Shown here piece after piece: positions 20,965 through 32,509 of a stretch of 64,000 nucleotides of DNA. Origin of the DNA: Lycorma delicatula. Taxonomy: Eukaryota; Arthropoda; Insecta; Hemiptera; Fulgoridae. The position numbers and the translations under genes are program-made. How positions within the stretch are numbered: the stretch's first letter is position 1; every line of letters begins with the position of its first letter. The notes beneath the pieces were generated by a model. It searched no databases, was not told the DNA's origin, and worked only from the letters and a program-made list of their open reading frames with translations. The stretch covers positions 40,022,020 to 40,086,019 of the forward strand of contig NC_134467.1 of NCBI RefSeq assembly GCF_047948215.1, in the 5' to 3' direction.

Positions 20965-22392
20965 CAGGGTGATTCAGGAGGATAGGGTAATACTTTGACA
21001 ACTAATTCTAGAGGCTAAAAATAAGAAAAAAAGTTCATATAAACATAGGTCCGAAAACGCTTCCTTAACGAGTTATACAGAGTGAAAGATTTCGCCCGAG
21101 TTTCAGTTCCTCCGGGTAAATTAAGCTTTCTGAAAATCTGGGAAGGTCAATTAAGGGGCAAATTTAATTGTTTCTAATGGCTTTTGTGCTGAGAAATCGA
21201 AAAAAATGGTCCCAGAACTGTATCTATCTTAGTTTCTAAGATATCCCATGTAAAACTACAAAAATAGGGTCAAAAAGCACATTTTTTTAGGTTTGACGTA
21301 CAATAACGTTGTTAAATTGACAATAAATCATATATTTTTTAAACATAAATTATAGAGAATTTAATTATAAGAAGATTGATGTAAATAATGTCAACAGAAA
21401 ACAAATAAAATTTTAAGCATGTCGACTCTTATTAACAACAAAACCAACGAAAACTTTGTAACATGTAATGTTACAAAAAAGAAAACAGATGTGTCTAATA
21501 GGTACAATAATTTTAGACCTACGGAAAACAAGTTGGCAAACTGATTTCATTCATCACAATTTGTTTAAATACTACTCATTGTTGTCAGTTAATTGTGGTA
21601 TTGTGTTAAATAACCTTTCGCTAATTATAAGAAGATTGATGTAAATAATGTCGCTCCCCAGATTTCTCGTGTCACGTAACAATTGCTCCTCCGAGATAAG
21701 GGCGTCGACGTCCTTTATCAGCAAATGGACCCGCCGAACGTCCCTATCTGTTGTTTTTTTTGTATTAGAAAAAATTAAAATATTTATTTTTGTTTTTACA
21801 AAAGATGTTCAGATTGCTGTGCTTTCCAACACAGCGATGCACATTTGCGTTCTAATGTCCATAATGAGATTCACTTGACGCATAACGTTGTTAATGCCGT
21901 AGATATTTCTATTAAATATTCTCATTCACTTCATCGATAGAATGGGATATCGATTCATGAATATCTGTTAAATAACCCCAGAGGAAAAGGGTCATTTTTA
22001 CTACGACTTTTTTGACGTTTTTACTACGAGAGAGAGAGAGAGAGAAAAAGATGAAGAGGGAGAGAGTGTAACAGAGACATATTGAGAAAGAGAGGGGGGA
22101 GAGTGGCAGAGAGAGAGAGAGAGAAAGTGAGAGAGATACAGACATGAGAGAGAGAACGATTTAATTTTTACAATGTAAAAAAATATATGAAATATATAGT
22201 ATTTTATTTTTATATTACATTACAAAAAAAAAATTAACAAGTGAAATATATTATAACAATCTTTCACTTTCTAAAATGAATAGATTTTCAACATTAAAAT
22301 GAGACAAAAAATAATTCTTGTATCTTTACATTGTAAAACAATAAAATAACTTCAAATTTTAAAATATAACTAATAGTAAAATTAAAAAAAAG
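20965..22392 (+). repeat. Left arm of the palindrome
   Basis: Contains in order the mariner end (20965-21400), a subterminal region with GTCGACTCTTATTAACAAC and AAATACTACTCATTGTTGTC (21400-21625), a repeat of ATTATAAGAAGATTGATGTAA, then a segment not seen in other copies (21650-22010), a GA-rich microsatellite and AT-rich DNA. The right arm repeats the order in inverse. Confidence 0.88.
22027..22155 (+). repeat. GA-rich microsatellite (mirrored at 25254-25375)
   Basis: Runs of GAGAGA interrupted by AAAG, GTG and CAGA. The inverted counterpart at 25254-25375 reads CTCTCT on the plus strand. Apparent protein here (serine/leucine-rich) is an artefact. Confidence 0.9.
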
Positions 22393-22394
22393 CA

Positions 22395-23440
22395 TAGGTC
22401 CGAAAACGCTTCCTTAACGAGTTATACAGAGTGAAAGATTTCGCCCGAGTTTCAGTTCCTCCGGGTAAATTAAGCTTTCTGAAAATCTGGGAAGGTCAAT
22501 TAAGGGGTAAATTTAATTGTTTCTAATGGCTTTTGTGCTGAGAAATCGAAAAAAATGGTCCCACAACTGTATCTCTTTTAGTTTCTAAGATATCCCATGT
22601 AAAACGCCAAAAATAGGGTCAAAAACACATTTTTTTACGTATGACGTACAATAACGTTGTTAAATTGGCAATAAATCATACATTTTTTAAACATAAATTG
22701 TAGAGAATTTAATTATAAGAAGATTAATGTAAATAATGTCAACAGAAAACAAATAAAATTTTAAACATGTCGACTTTTATTAACAATAAAACAGATTGAA
22801 ACAATTTTTTCGTTATGTACAGTAGAAAATAACTGGAGGAAGAAAGAATACTAACTGCTTTTTTTATAATAATGATAAAATGCTGCTTACAAGTAGTATA
22901 TCATGTGGTTTAATAACTTTCAAAAACGCTACCGTTGTGTTCAATGCACTTTTCAACGCGTTGTAATAGATTTTGTGTTGCCAGTCTAACGGTATCTTTC
23001 CGTTTCTTGATTATAGCTGCAGCGTTGAGAATGCGAGCGATCAGTTCATCGCGTGTGTCTACCTTTTACTTGTAAACCTCATTTTTCAAACATCCCCACA
23101 AACAATAATCCAACGGAGTGAGGTCTGGGGATCTCGGTGGCCAATTAACCGGCCCTCCACGTCCTATCCATTTACCAGCAAACCTTTCATCAATACATTG
23201 TCTTACTTCATTAGTGAAATGTGTAGAAGCTCCATCAAGTCGGTAATACATTTCAATTCGTTTTGCTAAGGGGATATTTTCTAGCAATAATTTTATGCAC
23301 TGTAAAATGAATACAAAATTACACTTTATAACAGTTTTATGAAATTTTTACGATAAGAATTCGACGTAATACTGCAAACACGATTGATCAGCGAAAGGTT
23401 ATTTAAGACATTACCACAATTAACTGACAACAATGAGTAG
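22395..23440 (-). mobile_element. Internally deleted mariner copy inside the palindrome
   Basis: The left part repeats the family end from GGTCCGAAAACGCTTCC (its first ~70 bp are missing). The centre has the transposase C-terminus, and the right part has the subterminal region (CGTAATACTGCAAACACGATT, TCAGCGAAAGGTTATTT). It complements the copy at 1146-3116, which keeps the N-terminal half of the transposase instead. Confidence 0.75.
22915..23290 (-). pseudogene. Mariner-like transposase C-terminal half
   Basis: Frame beginning ENIPLAKRIEMYYRLDGASTHF (second catalytic D in the DGASTHF motif), then FAGKWIGRGGPVNWPPRSPDLTPLDYCLWG with the third D. I count 41 residues between them. An in-frame TAA follows NEVYK, after which the same frame continues with KVDTRDELIARIL and LLQRVEKCIEHNGSVFESY to a stop. 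The N-terminal half and first D are missing. Confidence 0.85.
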
Positions 23441-24249
23441 TATTAAACTGTGGTTAATTATTTGTTACAGCATTTATTTTTAAAGAAATTACAGTTTTTT
23501 TTTTATAGTATATGTTCCACGTCGTCTTATCTGTCAAAAATAAAAACCAATTAATTGAGGTAAAAAAACCTGTTTTTTTTTTTTTTTGATGAAGTACTTT
23601 TTTAAATGTGTAATAAATACGTAAAACCTTTAAATATAATTTATACAGAATTTAATTCTGAACAAAGTGGTGTAAGATAAAATGAATAAAACAAAGAAAG
23701 TTGAAAAAATTTGAATTTTATTTAAAAACAGTACGTTACTGCATTTGTTAGAAAATTATTTATTTAATTTAAATAAAAACAAAATTCTTTTTTGTGATGT
23801 GAAAATTTTGTACAAACATAATTTACTGTTAAAAAATAAAAACTGGAAATTTTGCGACAATTGTGAAATGGAAATAAATAAAGAATACTGGCATAAGAAT
23901 TAATTTTTTATTTATGAAAGAAATATAATAAAGTATTTTAAACATTATTTTCGTAAAGTATTTAAATTTTAAATACCACTGTTGACAAAGTTACTGTTAT
24001 TGATATTTAAAATTTAAATGCCCTCTGGTCTTTCAAATACGTTTTTAATCTTTCATTCTAATATGATCAGCGGACATTTAAATTTTAAAATATTTTTTTC
24101 TTTTTCTTTCTTATTTTTAAAATATTATTTTATTTAATTCTTTTTTTTTTTTTTTTTTTTTTTCTTTTAATTATTTATTTTTTTAATTTAATTTAATTTA
24201 ATTTTTTTATTTATTTATTTATTTTTTATTTAATTTAATTGTATTTTAA

Positions 24250-24960
24250 TTTACTGTATTAATTATTAGGTAGATTTCATAAGAAAGCTTTCTATTATAA
24301 TGTATACCATGATTCGACTTCCAGAATATTTCGACATATCTTCGCGTTTCACATCCCTTAGACCCCAAAACCACCGTCAGTTCAAAAGTTTATATATATA
24401 TATATATATCACTTCCTTTTGGACACGATAACTGCCGTAATTTTCTGCCAATCACTTTCAAATTGATACATAAAATATAACGATCCAAAATCTCGATCGA
24501 GTTCGTTAATGGGCAAAATCGGATGAAAATTAGGGGACTTTTTCGAAAAAAAAAAATATCGCTATAACTTTCTTATTAAGTAAAATATCGAATTCGGTTA
24601 AAATTTCTACTATTCTTTGGATAAGAGCCTAAAACTTATTTAAGTAATTTTTTTGATATCACCAACCAACCATTGGCCCAGGGGGTGAAAAAAATTGGGT
24701 TTGAAAGACAAAAAAATAATCATACCTTCCTTAATAGGCAAAGTATCAAATCGGTTTAAAGTGGTCGTTAGTCTTCTAAACATTACATAAATAATTTTTG
24801 ATTTGACCAACCCTTACGGCAAGGGATGACCAAAATGTGGCTAGAAATCAAAAAGATGGGCTTGTCGTATGTTAAACATATGAAACTTTTCACATGCAAC
24901 CATTATCGTATTGAGTAAATTAAAAATTTTTCTTAACTTTAAGGTGGAAATATTTTTTAT
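24250..24960 (-). repeat. Interspersed repeat C (copy 2), uninterrupted
   Basis: Minus-strand counterpart of 14700-15072 plus 16211-16345. Here the site where the mariner sits in copy 1 is a continuous TA-rich tract (about 24392-24410). It contains no recognised coding sequence. It lies in the spacer of the palindromic element. Confidence 0.75.
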
Positions 24961-25024
24961 CCCTTACTTAACACCGGTTAAATCTACCTCTGCCTTCCAG
25001 CGTGCCGAAAGGGATTCATTTTTT

Positions 25025-26433
25025 TTTAAATTTTACTATTACTTATATTTTAAAATTTGAAGTTATTTGATTGTTTTACAATGTAAAGATACAAGAATTA
25101 TTTTTTGTCTCATTTTAATGTTGAAAATCTATTCATTTTAGAAAGTGAAAGATTGTTATAATATATTTCAGTTGTTAATTTTTTTTTTGTAATGTAATAT
25201 ACAAATAAAATACTATATTTCATATATTTTTTACATTGTAAAAATTAAATCGTTCTCTCTCTCATGTCTGTATCTCTCTCACTTTCTCTCTCTCTGTCAC
25301 TCTCCCCCCTCTCTTTCTCAATATGTCTCGTGTCACACTCTCTCTCTCTTCATCTTTTTCTCTTTCTCTCTCTCGTAGTAAAAACGTCAAAAAAGTCGTA
25401 GTAAAAATGACCCTTTTCCTCTGGGGTTATTTAACAGATATTCATGAATCGATATCCCATTCTATCGATGAAGTGAATGAGAATATTTAATAGAAATATC
25501 TACGGCATTAACAACGTTATGCGTCAAGTGAATCTCATTATGGACATTAGAACGCAAATGTGCATCGCTGTGTTGGAAAGCACAGCAATCTGAACATCTT
25601 TTGTAAAAATAAAAATAAATATTTCAATTTTTTCTAATACAAAAAAAACAACAGATAGGGACGTTCGGCGGGTCCATTTGCTGATAAAGGACGTCGACGC
25701 CCTTACCTCGGAGGAGCAATTGTTACGTGACACGAGAAATCTGGGGGGCGACATTATTTACATCAATCTTCTTATAATTAGCGAAAGGTTATTTAACACA
25801 TTACACAATTAACTGACAACAATGAGTAGTATTTAAACAAATTGTGATGAAAAAAATCAGTTTGCCAACTTGTTTTCCGTAGGTCTAAAATTATTGGAGC
25901 TATTAGACACATCTGTTTTCTTTTTTGTAACATTTTCTTCTAAGTTTTCGTTGGTTTTGTTGTTAATAAGAGTCGACATGTTTAAAATTTTATTTGTTTT
26001 CTGTTGACATTATTTACATCAATCTTCTTATAATTAAATTCTCTACAATTTATATTTAAGAAATATATGATTTATTGTCAATTTAACAACGTTATTGTAC
26101 GTCAAACGTAAAAATATGTGTTTTTGACCCTATTTTTGGCGTTTTACATGAGATATTGTAGAAACTAAGAGAGATACAGTTCTGGGACCAACGTTTTTCG
26201 ATTTCCCAGCTCAAAAACTATAAGAAACAATTGAATTTGCCCCTTAATTGAACTTCCCAGAATTTCAGAAAGCCTTAATTTACCCGGAGGAACTGAAACT
26301 CCGGCGAAATCTTTCACCCTGTATAACTCACTAACGAAGCGTTTTCGGACCTATGTTTATATGAAATTTTGTCTTATTTTTAGTCTCTAGAATGAATTGT
26401 AAAAGTATTGCCTTATCCTCCTGAATCACTCTG
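25025..26433 (-). repeat. Right arm of the palindrome
   Basis: Inverse of the left arm with scattered differences, for example in the length of the GA/CT-rich tract and in single bases. Similarity continues to the very end, including the inner AT-rich part, so the two arms arose together or have been homogenised. Confidence 0.88.
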
Positions 26434-26435
26434 TA

Positions 26436-27019
26436 TATCTGTTACAGTTGTTCATGTATTGATTATTAAGGTTTCTTGTTTTCTTTTATTTATTTATTGC
26501 CAGCAGCAAGTATATATTAAAATATAAAATAAAACATTCGGTGTAATACAAACATTGCAAATTAAAATAAAAAAATAGATTTATTGAATTTGTGTTTCAG
26601 GTAAAAAATTAGTTTTACAAACTTATTTTTAACAAATAATAAATAAATGTACAATTTTTAGAAGATTTTGATAAGAAAATAAAAAAATAATACAATTTTA
26701 AATTATAATTGTTAATTAATATTTAATAATCAGATATATAATATTCATGATTATTACCAACATAACATTCAGTCATTCTAAATACAGATCGCCCAGTCGA
26801 TTGCAATTAAAAAGGGAGGTGCACAACTAAATCCTAAATACAAAATTTCAATATTCTATCAGCTAATCGTTTTTGAGATTATATAAAAGGTAAAAAAAAT
26901 AGATTTTGGAAATAAAATTATTCTAATATACTATGATCATGATTAATGATTAAAAAAAAATCTGAAGTTATTAGTGAAATAAAATTTTATGTACTTTTCA
27001 GTTTTATTTTAAAATTTTT
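26436..27019. other. AT-rich spacer with start of a repeat D copy
   Basis: AT-rich DNA. From about 26785 it contains CAGTCGATTGCAATTAAAAAG and GTGCACAACTAAATCCTAAATAC, the landmark of repeat D, followed by TTAGTGAAATAAAATTTTATGTAC. Confidence 0.5.
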
Positions 27020-27031
27020 ACAGTGGTTAAT

Positions 27032-28075
27032 TTTTTTTTTGTCTTCAGTCATTTGACTGGTTTGATGTAGCTCTCCAAGATTCCCAATCTAGTGCTAGTC
27101 GTTTCATTTCGGTATATCCCCATATACATTCTAAATTCCTAACAATTTGTTTTACATATTCCAAACATTGCCCGCCTGCACAATTTTTTCCTTCTAGCTG
27201 TCCCTCCAATATTAAAGCGATTATTCCAGGATGCCTTAATATGTGGCCTATAAATCTGTTTTTTCTTTTAACTATATTTTTCCAAATGCTTCTTCCTTCA
27301 TCTGTTTTCCGCAACATCTCTTCATTTGTCACTTTATCCATCCATCTGATTTTTAACATTCTCGTATAGCAGCACCACAATTCAAAAGCTTCTAATCTTT
27401 TCTTCTCAGGTACTCCGATCGTCCAAGTTTCACTTCAATATAAAGCTACGCTTCAAACACACACTTTCAAATATCTTTTCCTGACATTTAAATTAATTTT
27501 CGATGTAAACAAATTATATTTCTGACTGAAGACTTGTTTCGTCTGTGTTATTCAGTATTTTATATCGCTCCTGCTTCGTCCATCTTTAGTAATTCTACTT
27601 CCCAAATAACAAAATTCTTCTACCTTCATAATCTTTTCTCCACCTATTTTCACATTCTTTGTTATTTCTACTACATTTCATTACTTTCGTTTTGGTCTTG
27701 TTTATTTTCACGCGGTAGTTCTTGCGTAGGATTTCATCCATGCCATTCATTGTTCCTTCTAAAAACTTTTTACTCTCGGCTAGAATTACTATATCATCAG
27801 CAAATCGTAGCATCTTTAACCTTGTGCTGTTACTCCGGATCTAAATTGTTCTTTAACATCATTAACTGCTAGTTCCATGTAAAGATTAAAAAGTAACGGG
27901 TATAGGGAACATCCTTGTCGGATTCCATTTCTTTTTACGGCTTATTTCTTATGTTCTTCAATTATTACTGTTGCTGTTTGGTTCCTGTAAATGTTAGCAA
28001 TTCTTCTATATCTGTATTTGAACCCTAATTTTTTTTAAATGCTGGTTACAATGTTTTTTTTTTAAATGGTTAAAT
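27032..28075 (-). mobile_element. RTE-like LINE, 5'-truncated, inserted in repeat D
   Basis: Flanked by a 12-bp target-site duplication ACAGTGGTTAAT (27020-27031 and 28076-28087). The 3' end is on the left, with a short A tail on the minus strand after the family terminus CAAATGACTGAAGAC. The body encodes decayed reverse transcriptase (LRFADDIVILAESKK with the FADD catalytic box) and the C-terminal region (RMLKIRWMDKVTNEEMLRKTDE). Several frameshifts and an in-frame stop near 27594 are present. Confidence 0.87.
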
Positions 28076-28087
28076 ACAGTGGTTAAT

Positions 28088-28500
28088 AATTATTAATAAA
28101 TCAATATATTTAAATTAATTAAAAAAAAATATATGTATATGAAGTCGGATTCGAACCGATGTGTCCATGGTTATAGATCCGACACGTTCTTACTTACACC
28201 ACATAAGTACTTGAAAAACGTGAAACAAAATTAATATATAAACTAATATAAAATGCTGATACGGACACCACAAATAAATGTGATGCAATGTGGTGTCCAC
28301 CACAATGCAATTGTGTAACTGTCCACTTCATTAAAGAATTGGAGGATCGTATCTCACTTTCAAATAAGATAAGTTTAAATGAAGTGCAGCAAAAAATTTG
28401 TATATGTAATTTAATATATGTTCAAGAAAGTCATGTGGTGTTCACATCAGTTTTTTTAGTTTTTTTTTCTTTTTAAATAAATGTATTTTATTGTTAACAT
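28088..28500 (+). repeat. Repeat D (3' part, copy 1) with tRNA-like B box
   Basis: Continues repeat D after the LINE: ATTATTAATAAATCAATATATTT, then (minus strand) a tRNA-like stretch with GGTTCGAATCCGACTT and GGTGTAAGTAAGAACGTGTCGG, followed by TCATGTGGTGTTCACATCAG. Other copies lie at 31170, 32510 (minus), 37630, 43810 and 49640 (minus). The B-box match suggests a Pol III origin, but the family is not a standard SINE and its class is unresolved. Confidence 0.55.
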
Positions 28501-29178
28501 TCCGACTCTGATATTAGGTTTTTAATATTTAAAAACTTTTTTTTTTGTTTTAATATGTTTGTTCCTGGCGATGATAACGCGAAAGCGTTTTTCACCCACA
28601 AAAAAACTCTACAGAAAATACTGTCTTTAATCATCGCATAGAAAGGCTGATGTGAAGGTCTTTGAATTGAATTTTCAACCGTACTTTCATTTAGAATAGT
28701 AATATTTTCAGCTGACTTGGTACTACGTTGACGGAATTACATAGTTGTCTTCACATTAGAAAAAATACCAGTTTTTTCTGGAACTTATTATTACTTCTGG
28801 AATAGTTATTATTAAATAAAGTTAATAGTTAGTTAATAGTTAGTAAGTTAATAGTTATTCTACGCGGTATTATTACCCAGTAATGTTGTAATGAATTTTT
28901 TTCACATGTGAAATGTAATGCCGTTAATGGATGAAATCTACAAATCTAATAGTAAAAAAATACCGCGAAATAAAAGTGATAACTCTTAATGGAACATCGC
29001 TGTAATAGTAAATAAAAGATTTACTTGCTCTTTCGTTTATTGACATCGTCAGAAATATAAGATAAAATTAAATTAAAATCACAATATGAAGTTACAATAG
29101 GGTTTTTTTTTTGTATTGCTAATCGTCTGAATATTAAAGTTAAAATAAATTATACATTGTTACAAATTAGATAAAATA
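28501..29178. other. AT-rich spacer, no gene seen
   Basis: AT-rich DNA upstream of a mariner; contains a tandem AGTTAATAGTTAGTAAGTTAATAGTTA stretch near 28820-28860. No gene recognised. Confidence 0.45.
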
Positions 29179-29180
29179 TA

Positions 29181-30522
29181 CAGGGTGATTTTTTATTCCT
29201 GTTACCCAATTGTTAATGTCTGGTAATTTTTTTATAAGAAAGGGAAACTTTGTTTTGTGACACGAAGTTGGTACCGCTACTCAACCGGTATAGATGCGGC
29301 AGTGCGAGTTGATTCTCCTTGAACTGTGCAAACTTTTGTGCCGTTTCCGGTCGTGTTACGAACAGAATGTCTTTTACCGTAGAACAACGAGTTTTCATTC
29401 TTGAACAATATTTTGCTACGAAATCGTACGCGAATGTAAAAGAATCATTTCATATTAAATTTGTTGGTGTTCCTCCGCCAGAAAAAATATCAATTTCTAG
29501 GCTAGAAAACCGATTTCGAGAGACAGGTAGTGTTTGCGACAGAAAACGTAACGGTCGACAAACTCGCTTGACAGATGACGTTTTAGAGAATGTGAAAACA
29601 AGATCGCTCAATTCTCCACGGAAACGTTTACGAAAATTTTTCACGAAAGTCGGTTTGTCATATTTGAGTGTTCAGAAAGCCGCTAAAAAATTGAAATCGT
29701 ATCCGTATCGCGTACTATTAGTCCAAGAGCTTCAGCCTCCAGATTTAAACAAGCGATTCCAATATTACCGTCGGTTTAGGTCTCTCGTAAACGATAACGG
29801 AATCGAATTTTTAAACACAGTGTTCTTTAGTGATGAAGCTTGGATCCATCTCGATGGTTATGTGAACAGTCAAAACTGTCGAATTTGGGCGGTTGAAAAT
29901 CCTAACGCTTTACAAGACAAATCTTTGCATCCTGAAAAAATTGGTGTGTGCTGTGCGATATCTCATCATCGTATAGTCGGACCCGTATTCTTCGAATAGA
30001 CAGTAAATGGTGAAGTATACAGGAATATTTTGCACCAATTTGTGTCCTTCCTGGAACCTCAAGAACGGTATTGCCGGTTTCAACAAGACGGCACTACATG
30101 CCACACGTCTCGAGAAACCTTGGATTTTCTGCAAGAGTTCTTTGATGAAGGAATAATAAACAAAGGACTTATGGCGTCCGAGGTCTCCAGACCTCATATC
30201 TCCTGACTACTTTTTCGGGAGCTGTATTAAGTTCGACGCCTTCAAAAACAATCCTCACACTATTGGTGAACTTAAAGTCAATGTTACAGACGAATATTTC
30301 CAATGCAACTCTTAAAATGGTTTCTGCTAATATGCTGAAAAGAGTCCGTGCATGTATAACCACAAGGGGTGGGCATTTTGAGCATATTCTTTAACAATTA
30401 TGTAAGTAATAGCTTTTTATTAAATCTCTTTTGTAAGTTACAAATATATTTTTTATTCCATCTAAATTTCCCTTTCCTAAATTACATTTAAAATTGGGTA
30501 ACAGGACTAAAAAATCAATCTG
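29181..30522 (+). mobile_element. Mariner-family element 100 bp upstream of host exon 1
   Basis: Ends CAGGGTGATTTTTTATTCCTG and, inverted, CAGATTGATTTTTTAGTCCTG, then TTACCCAATT on both sides; TA flanks at 29179-29180 and 30523-30524. It carries one plus-strand transposase and lies in the intron just before the exon at 30627. Confidence 0.9.
29367..30394 (+). pseudogene. Mariner-like transposase, several breaks
   Basis: The start MSFTVEQRVFILEQYF opens an HTH ending ENRFRETGSVCDRKRNGR; a second HTH follows (SPRKRLRKFFTKVGLSYLSVQ). Core motifs: LNTVFFSDEAWIHLDGYVNSQN (first D), then a stop at 29997-29999, then in the same frame RFQQDGTTCHTS (second D). After that, frameshifts blur the third D region (SPDYFF-like text in another frame). 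The C-terminus reads CITTRGGHFEHIL before a stop at 30394. Related to the element at 8376-9704 in overall sequence but clearly a different family. Confidence 0.86.
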
Positions 30523-30626
30523 TATAATATCCCTATAAAAAACAGAATTTCTCTAAGAAATGTATTATTAAAAACTATTATTGGCGTAATTAATATATTA
30601 TTGTTTTCCTATTTTTGTATTTACAG

Positions 30627-30716
30627 CTGTCAAACTGCAAGTACTGTTTGTTGTATCGGCCAGTGTTGTTTTGTTAACCGACAAAAAAGGGAATTATGGG
30701 ATAATTGGTATTTTTG
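30627..30716 (+). CDS. Host gene, internal exon: cysteine-rich ectodomain (VOPP1/WBP1-like)
   Basis: Flanked by a good acceptor (TTTGTATTTACAG) and donor (GTAAGA). The first base completes a codon begun in an unseen upstream exon; then 29 codons are open, reading CQTASTVCCIGQCC and ending LWDNWYF. The final two bases pair with the first base of the next exon to give W, so the joined text reads WDNWYFWFAMVLVC. Paired CC motifs directly before a WYFW juxtamembrane motif and a membrane span match the layout of VOPP1/WBP1 proteins, single-pass proteins of endolysosomal membranes in vertebrates. The upstream exon with start and signal peptide was not found. Family assignment is inference from layout. 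Confidence 0.75.
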
Positions 30717-31360
30717 GTAAGATATTTATTGTTTTGCTATTATTATTTTTTATTTGATATAATAAAATAATGTTAAATTCATTTTATATCTGGTTAAAAA
30801 AAAAATAGAATAAATCTTAGAATGATTTTGGGAATTTTCAGGATGGTTTTTTTAAATAAAGGTTGTTTTTTTTGCAACGAAAAATATAATTGAGTTTGTC
30901 GTTCTAGAACAAAGAAAGATACTCAAGAACAAATAGAAATATCCAACTTTCATCAGGCAAACGTAACCGAATTCGTCCAAATGGATTAGATATATAACTA
31001 ACTTTTCAACCAGGCTTCTTCGCTTCGCTCTGCTCTTTGGGGTGTAAAAGAAGAATCAAATTTTAAAAACTGATTTATTTATAGTAATCGTGTAAAAATA
31101 CACAACTTTAACCACTAAATATTTTTAATTGAAATGAAAATAAAATAATATTTTATTTCACTTAACTTCTGATATTGAAATTTTTGATTTAGGACTGGTA
31201 ACATCTAGTTATGCACATTCTCTTTCGATTGCAACAATCGTCTGGACCAAAAGTGTCTAAAAAAAGCCCAAAATCCAAAAAAAATTAGGATTTTGGACTT
31301 TTTCTTAACTGCAGTAATAAGCTGTCATTGAGAGATTTTCAACCATATATCATAAGTGGT

Positions 31361-32265
31361 TCCGACAAGGATGTTCCCTATCTCCGTTACTTTTTAGTCT
31401 TTACATGGAACTAGCAGTTAATGATGTTAAAGAACAATTTAGATTCGGAGTAACAGTACAAGGTGAAAAGATAAAGATGCTACGATTTGCTGATGATATA
31501 GTAATTCTAGACGAGAGTAAAAAGGATTTAGAAGAAACAATGAACGGCATAGATGAAGTCCTACGCAAGAACTATCGCGTGAAAATAAACAAGAACAAAA
31601 TGAAAGTAATGAAATGTAGTAGAATTAATAACAAAGATGGACCACTGAATGTGAAAATAGGAGGAGAAAAGATTATGGAGGTAGAAGAATTTTGTTATTT
31701 GGGAAGTAGAATTACTAAAGATGGACGAAGCAGGAGCGATATAAAATGCCGAATAGCACAAGCTAAACGAGCCTTCAGTAAGTAATATAATTTGTTTACA
31801 TCAAAAATTAATTTAAATGTCAGGAAAAGATTTTTGAAAGTGTATGTTTGGAGTGTTGCTTTATATGGAAGTGATACTTGGACGATCGGAGTATCTGAGA
31901 AGAAAAGATTAGAATCTTTTGAAATGCGGTGCTATAGGAGAATGTTAAAAATCAGATGGGTGGATAAAGTGACAAATGAAGAGGTATTGCGGCAAATAGA
32001 TGAAGAAAGAAGCATTTGGAAAAATATAGTTAAAAGAAAAGACAGATTTATAGGCCACATACTAAGGCTTTAATATTGGAATAGTCGCTTTAATATTGGA
32101 CGGACAGGTAGAAGGAAAAATTGTGTAGGCAGGCCACGTTTGGAATATGTAAAACAAATTGTTAGGGATGTAGGATGTAGAGGGTATGAAATGAAACGAC
32201 TAGCACTAGATAGGGAATCTTGGAGAGCTGCATCAAACCAGTCAAATGACTGAAGACAAAAAAAA
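31361..32265 (+). mobile_element. RTE-like LINE, 5'-truncated, with 12-bp target duplication
   Basis: Flanked by ATCATAAGTGGT at 31349-31360 and 32266-32277. Begins inside reverse transcriptase (RQGCSLSPLLF-type text split by a frame break), continues with LRFADDIVIL and KINKNKMKVMKCSR, and ends with the family 3' terminus CAAATGACTGAAGAC and an A run. Open frames 31405-31785 and 31792-32073 are separated by a single TAA. Inserted into repeat D. Confidence 0.9.
31405..32073 (+). pseudogene. RTE-like LINE reverse transcriptase, C-terminal part
   Basis: Starts MELAVNDVKEQFRFGV after a decayed GCSLSPLLF motif. The FADD box with both catalytic aspartates is in KMLRFADDIVILDESKKD. CYLGSRITKDGRSRSDIK and, past one in-frame TAA, LFTSKINLNVRKRFLKVYVWS and RCYRRMLKIRWVDKVTNEEV follow. 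The upstream endonuclease and the finger motifs are missing. The stop and a short deletion near 32073 make it non-functional. Confidence 0.85.
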
Positions 32266-32509
32266 ATCATAAGTGGTACTTATTTTCATTGGTTCCAGAG
32301 TTATAACCAAATTTAATTTTAATTAATGGAATATTTGGATCTTACAAGGGGAAGGCACAACGGTTCGAATCAGACTTTATCTCCTTTTTTTTAATTTAAA
32401 TATTTTGATTTATTAATAATTGTTAACCTCTGATTGTAAAAAAAATTGTACAATAAATAATAATTGAATAATAATAATAAAAAAAAAAAAACATATGAAA
32501 AAATATCAG

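Larger units (their letters stand above)
20965..26433. mobile_element. 5.5-kb palindromic mariner-derived element with ~1.4-kb inverted arms
   Basis: Both ends are the CAGGGTGATTCAGGAGG-type terminus of the fold-back mariner family, flanked by TA at 20963-20964 and 26434-26435. The arms are inverted copies over about 1.4 kb (20965-22392 against 25025-26433). They contain the mariner end, its 5' subterminal region, a stretch absent from the other copies (21650-22390) and a GA-rich tract. The 2.6-kb centre carries a further internally deleted mariner copy (22395-23440), AT-rich filler and a copy of repeat C. Confidence 0.85.
31170..32500 (+). repeat. Repeat D (copy 2), interrupted by a LINE
   Basis: 31170-31360 and 32266-32500 form one repeat D copy: AAATTTTTGATTTAGGACTGG, AGTTATGCACATTC, TTTTGGACTTTTTCTTAACTGCAG, then after the LINE ACTTATTTTCATTGGTTCCAG and CGGTTCGAATCAGAC. 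The copy at 37630-38100 shows the uninterrupted order. It forms an inverted pair with 32510-33010. Confidence 0.75.

Noticed and set aside
21648..21878. Protein-coding gene on the plus strand (and its twin at 25524-25754)
   Set aside because: The more protein-like text is on the opposite strand, and the pair exists only because the arms are inverted copies.
21912..22145. Serine/leucine-rich frame
   Set aside because: Most of it is a GA/CT microsatellite in the palindrome arm.
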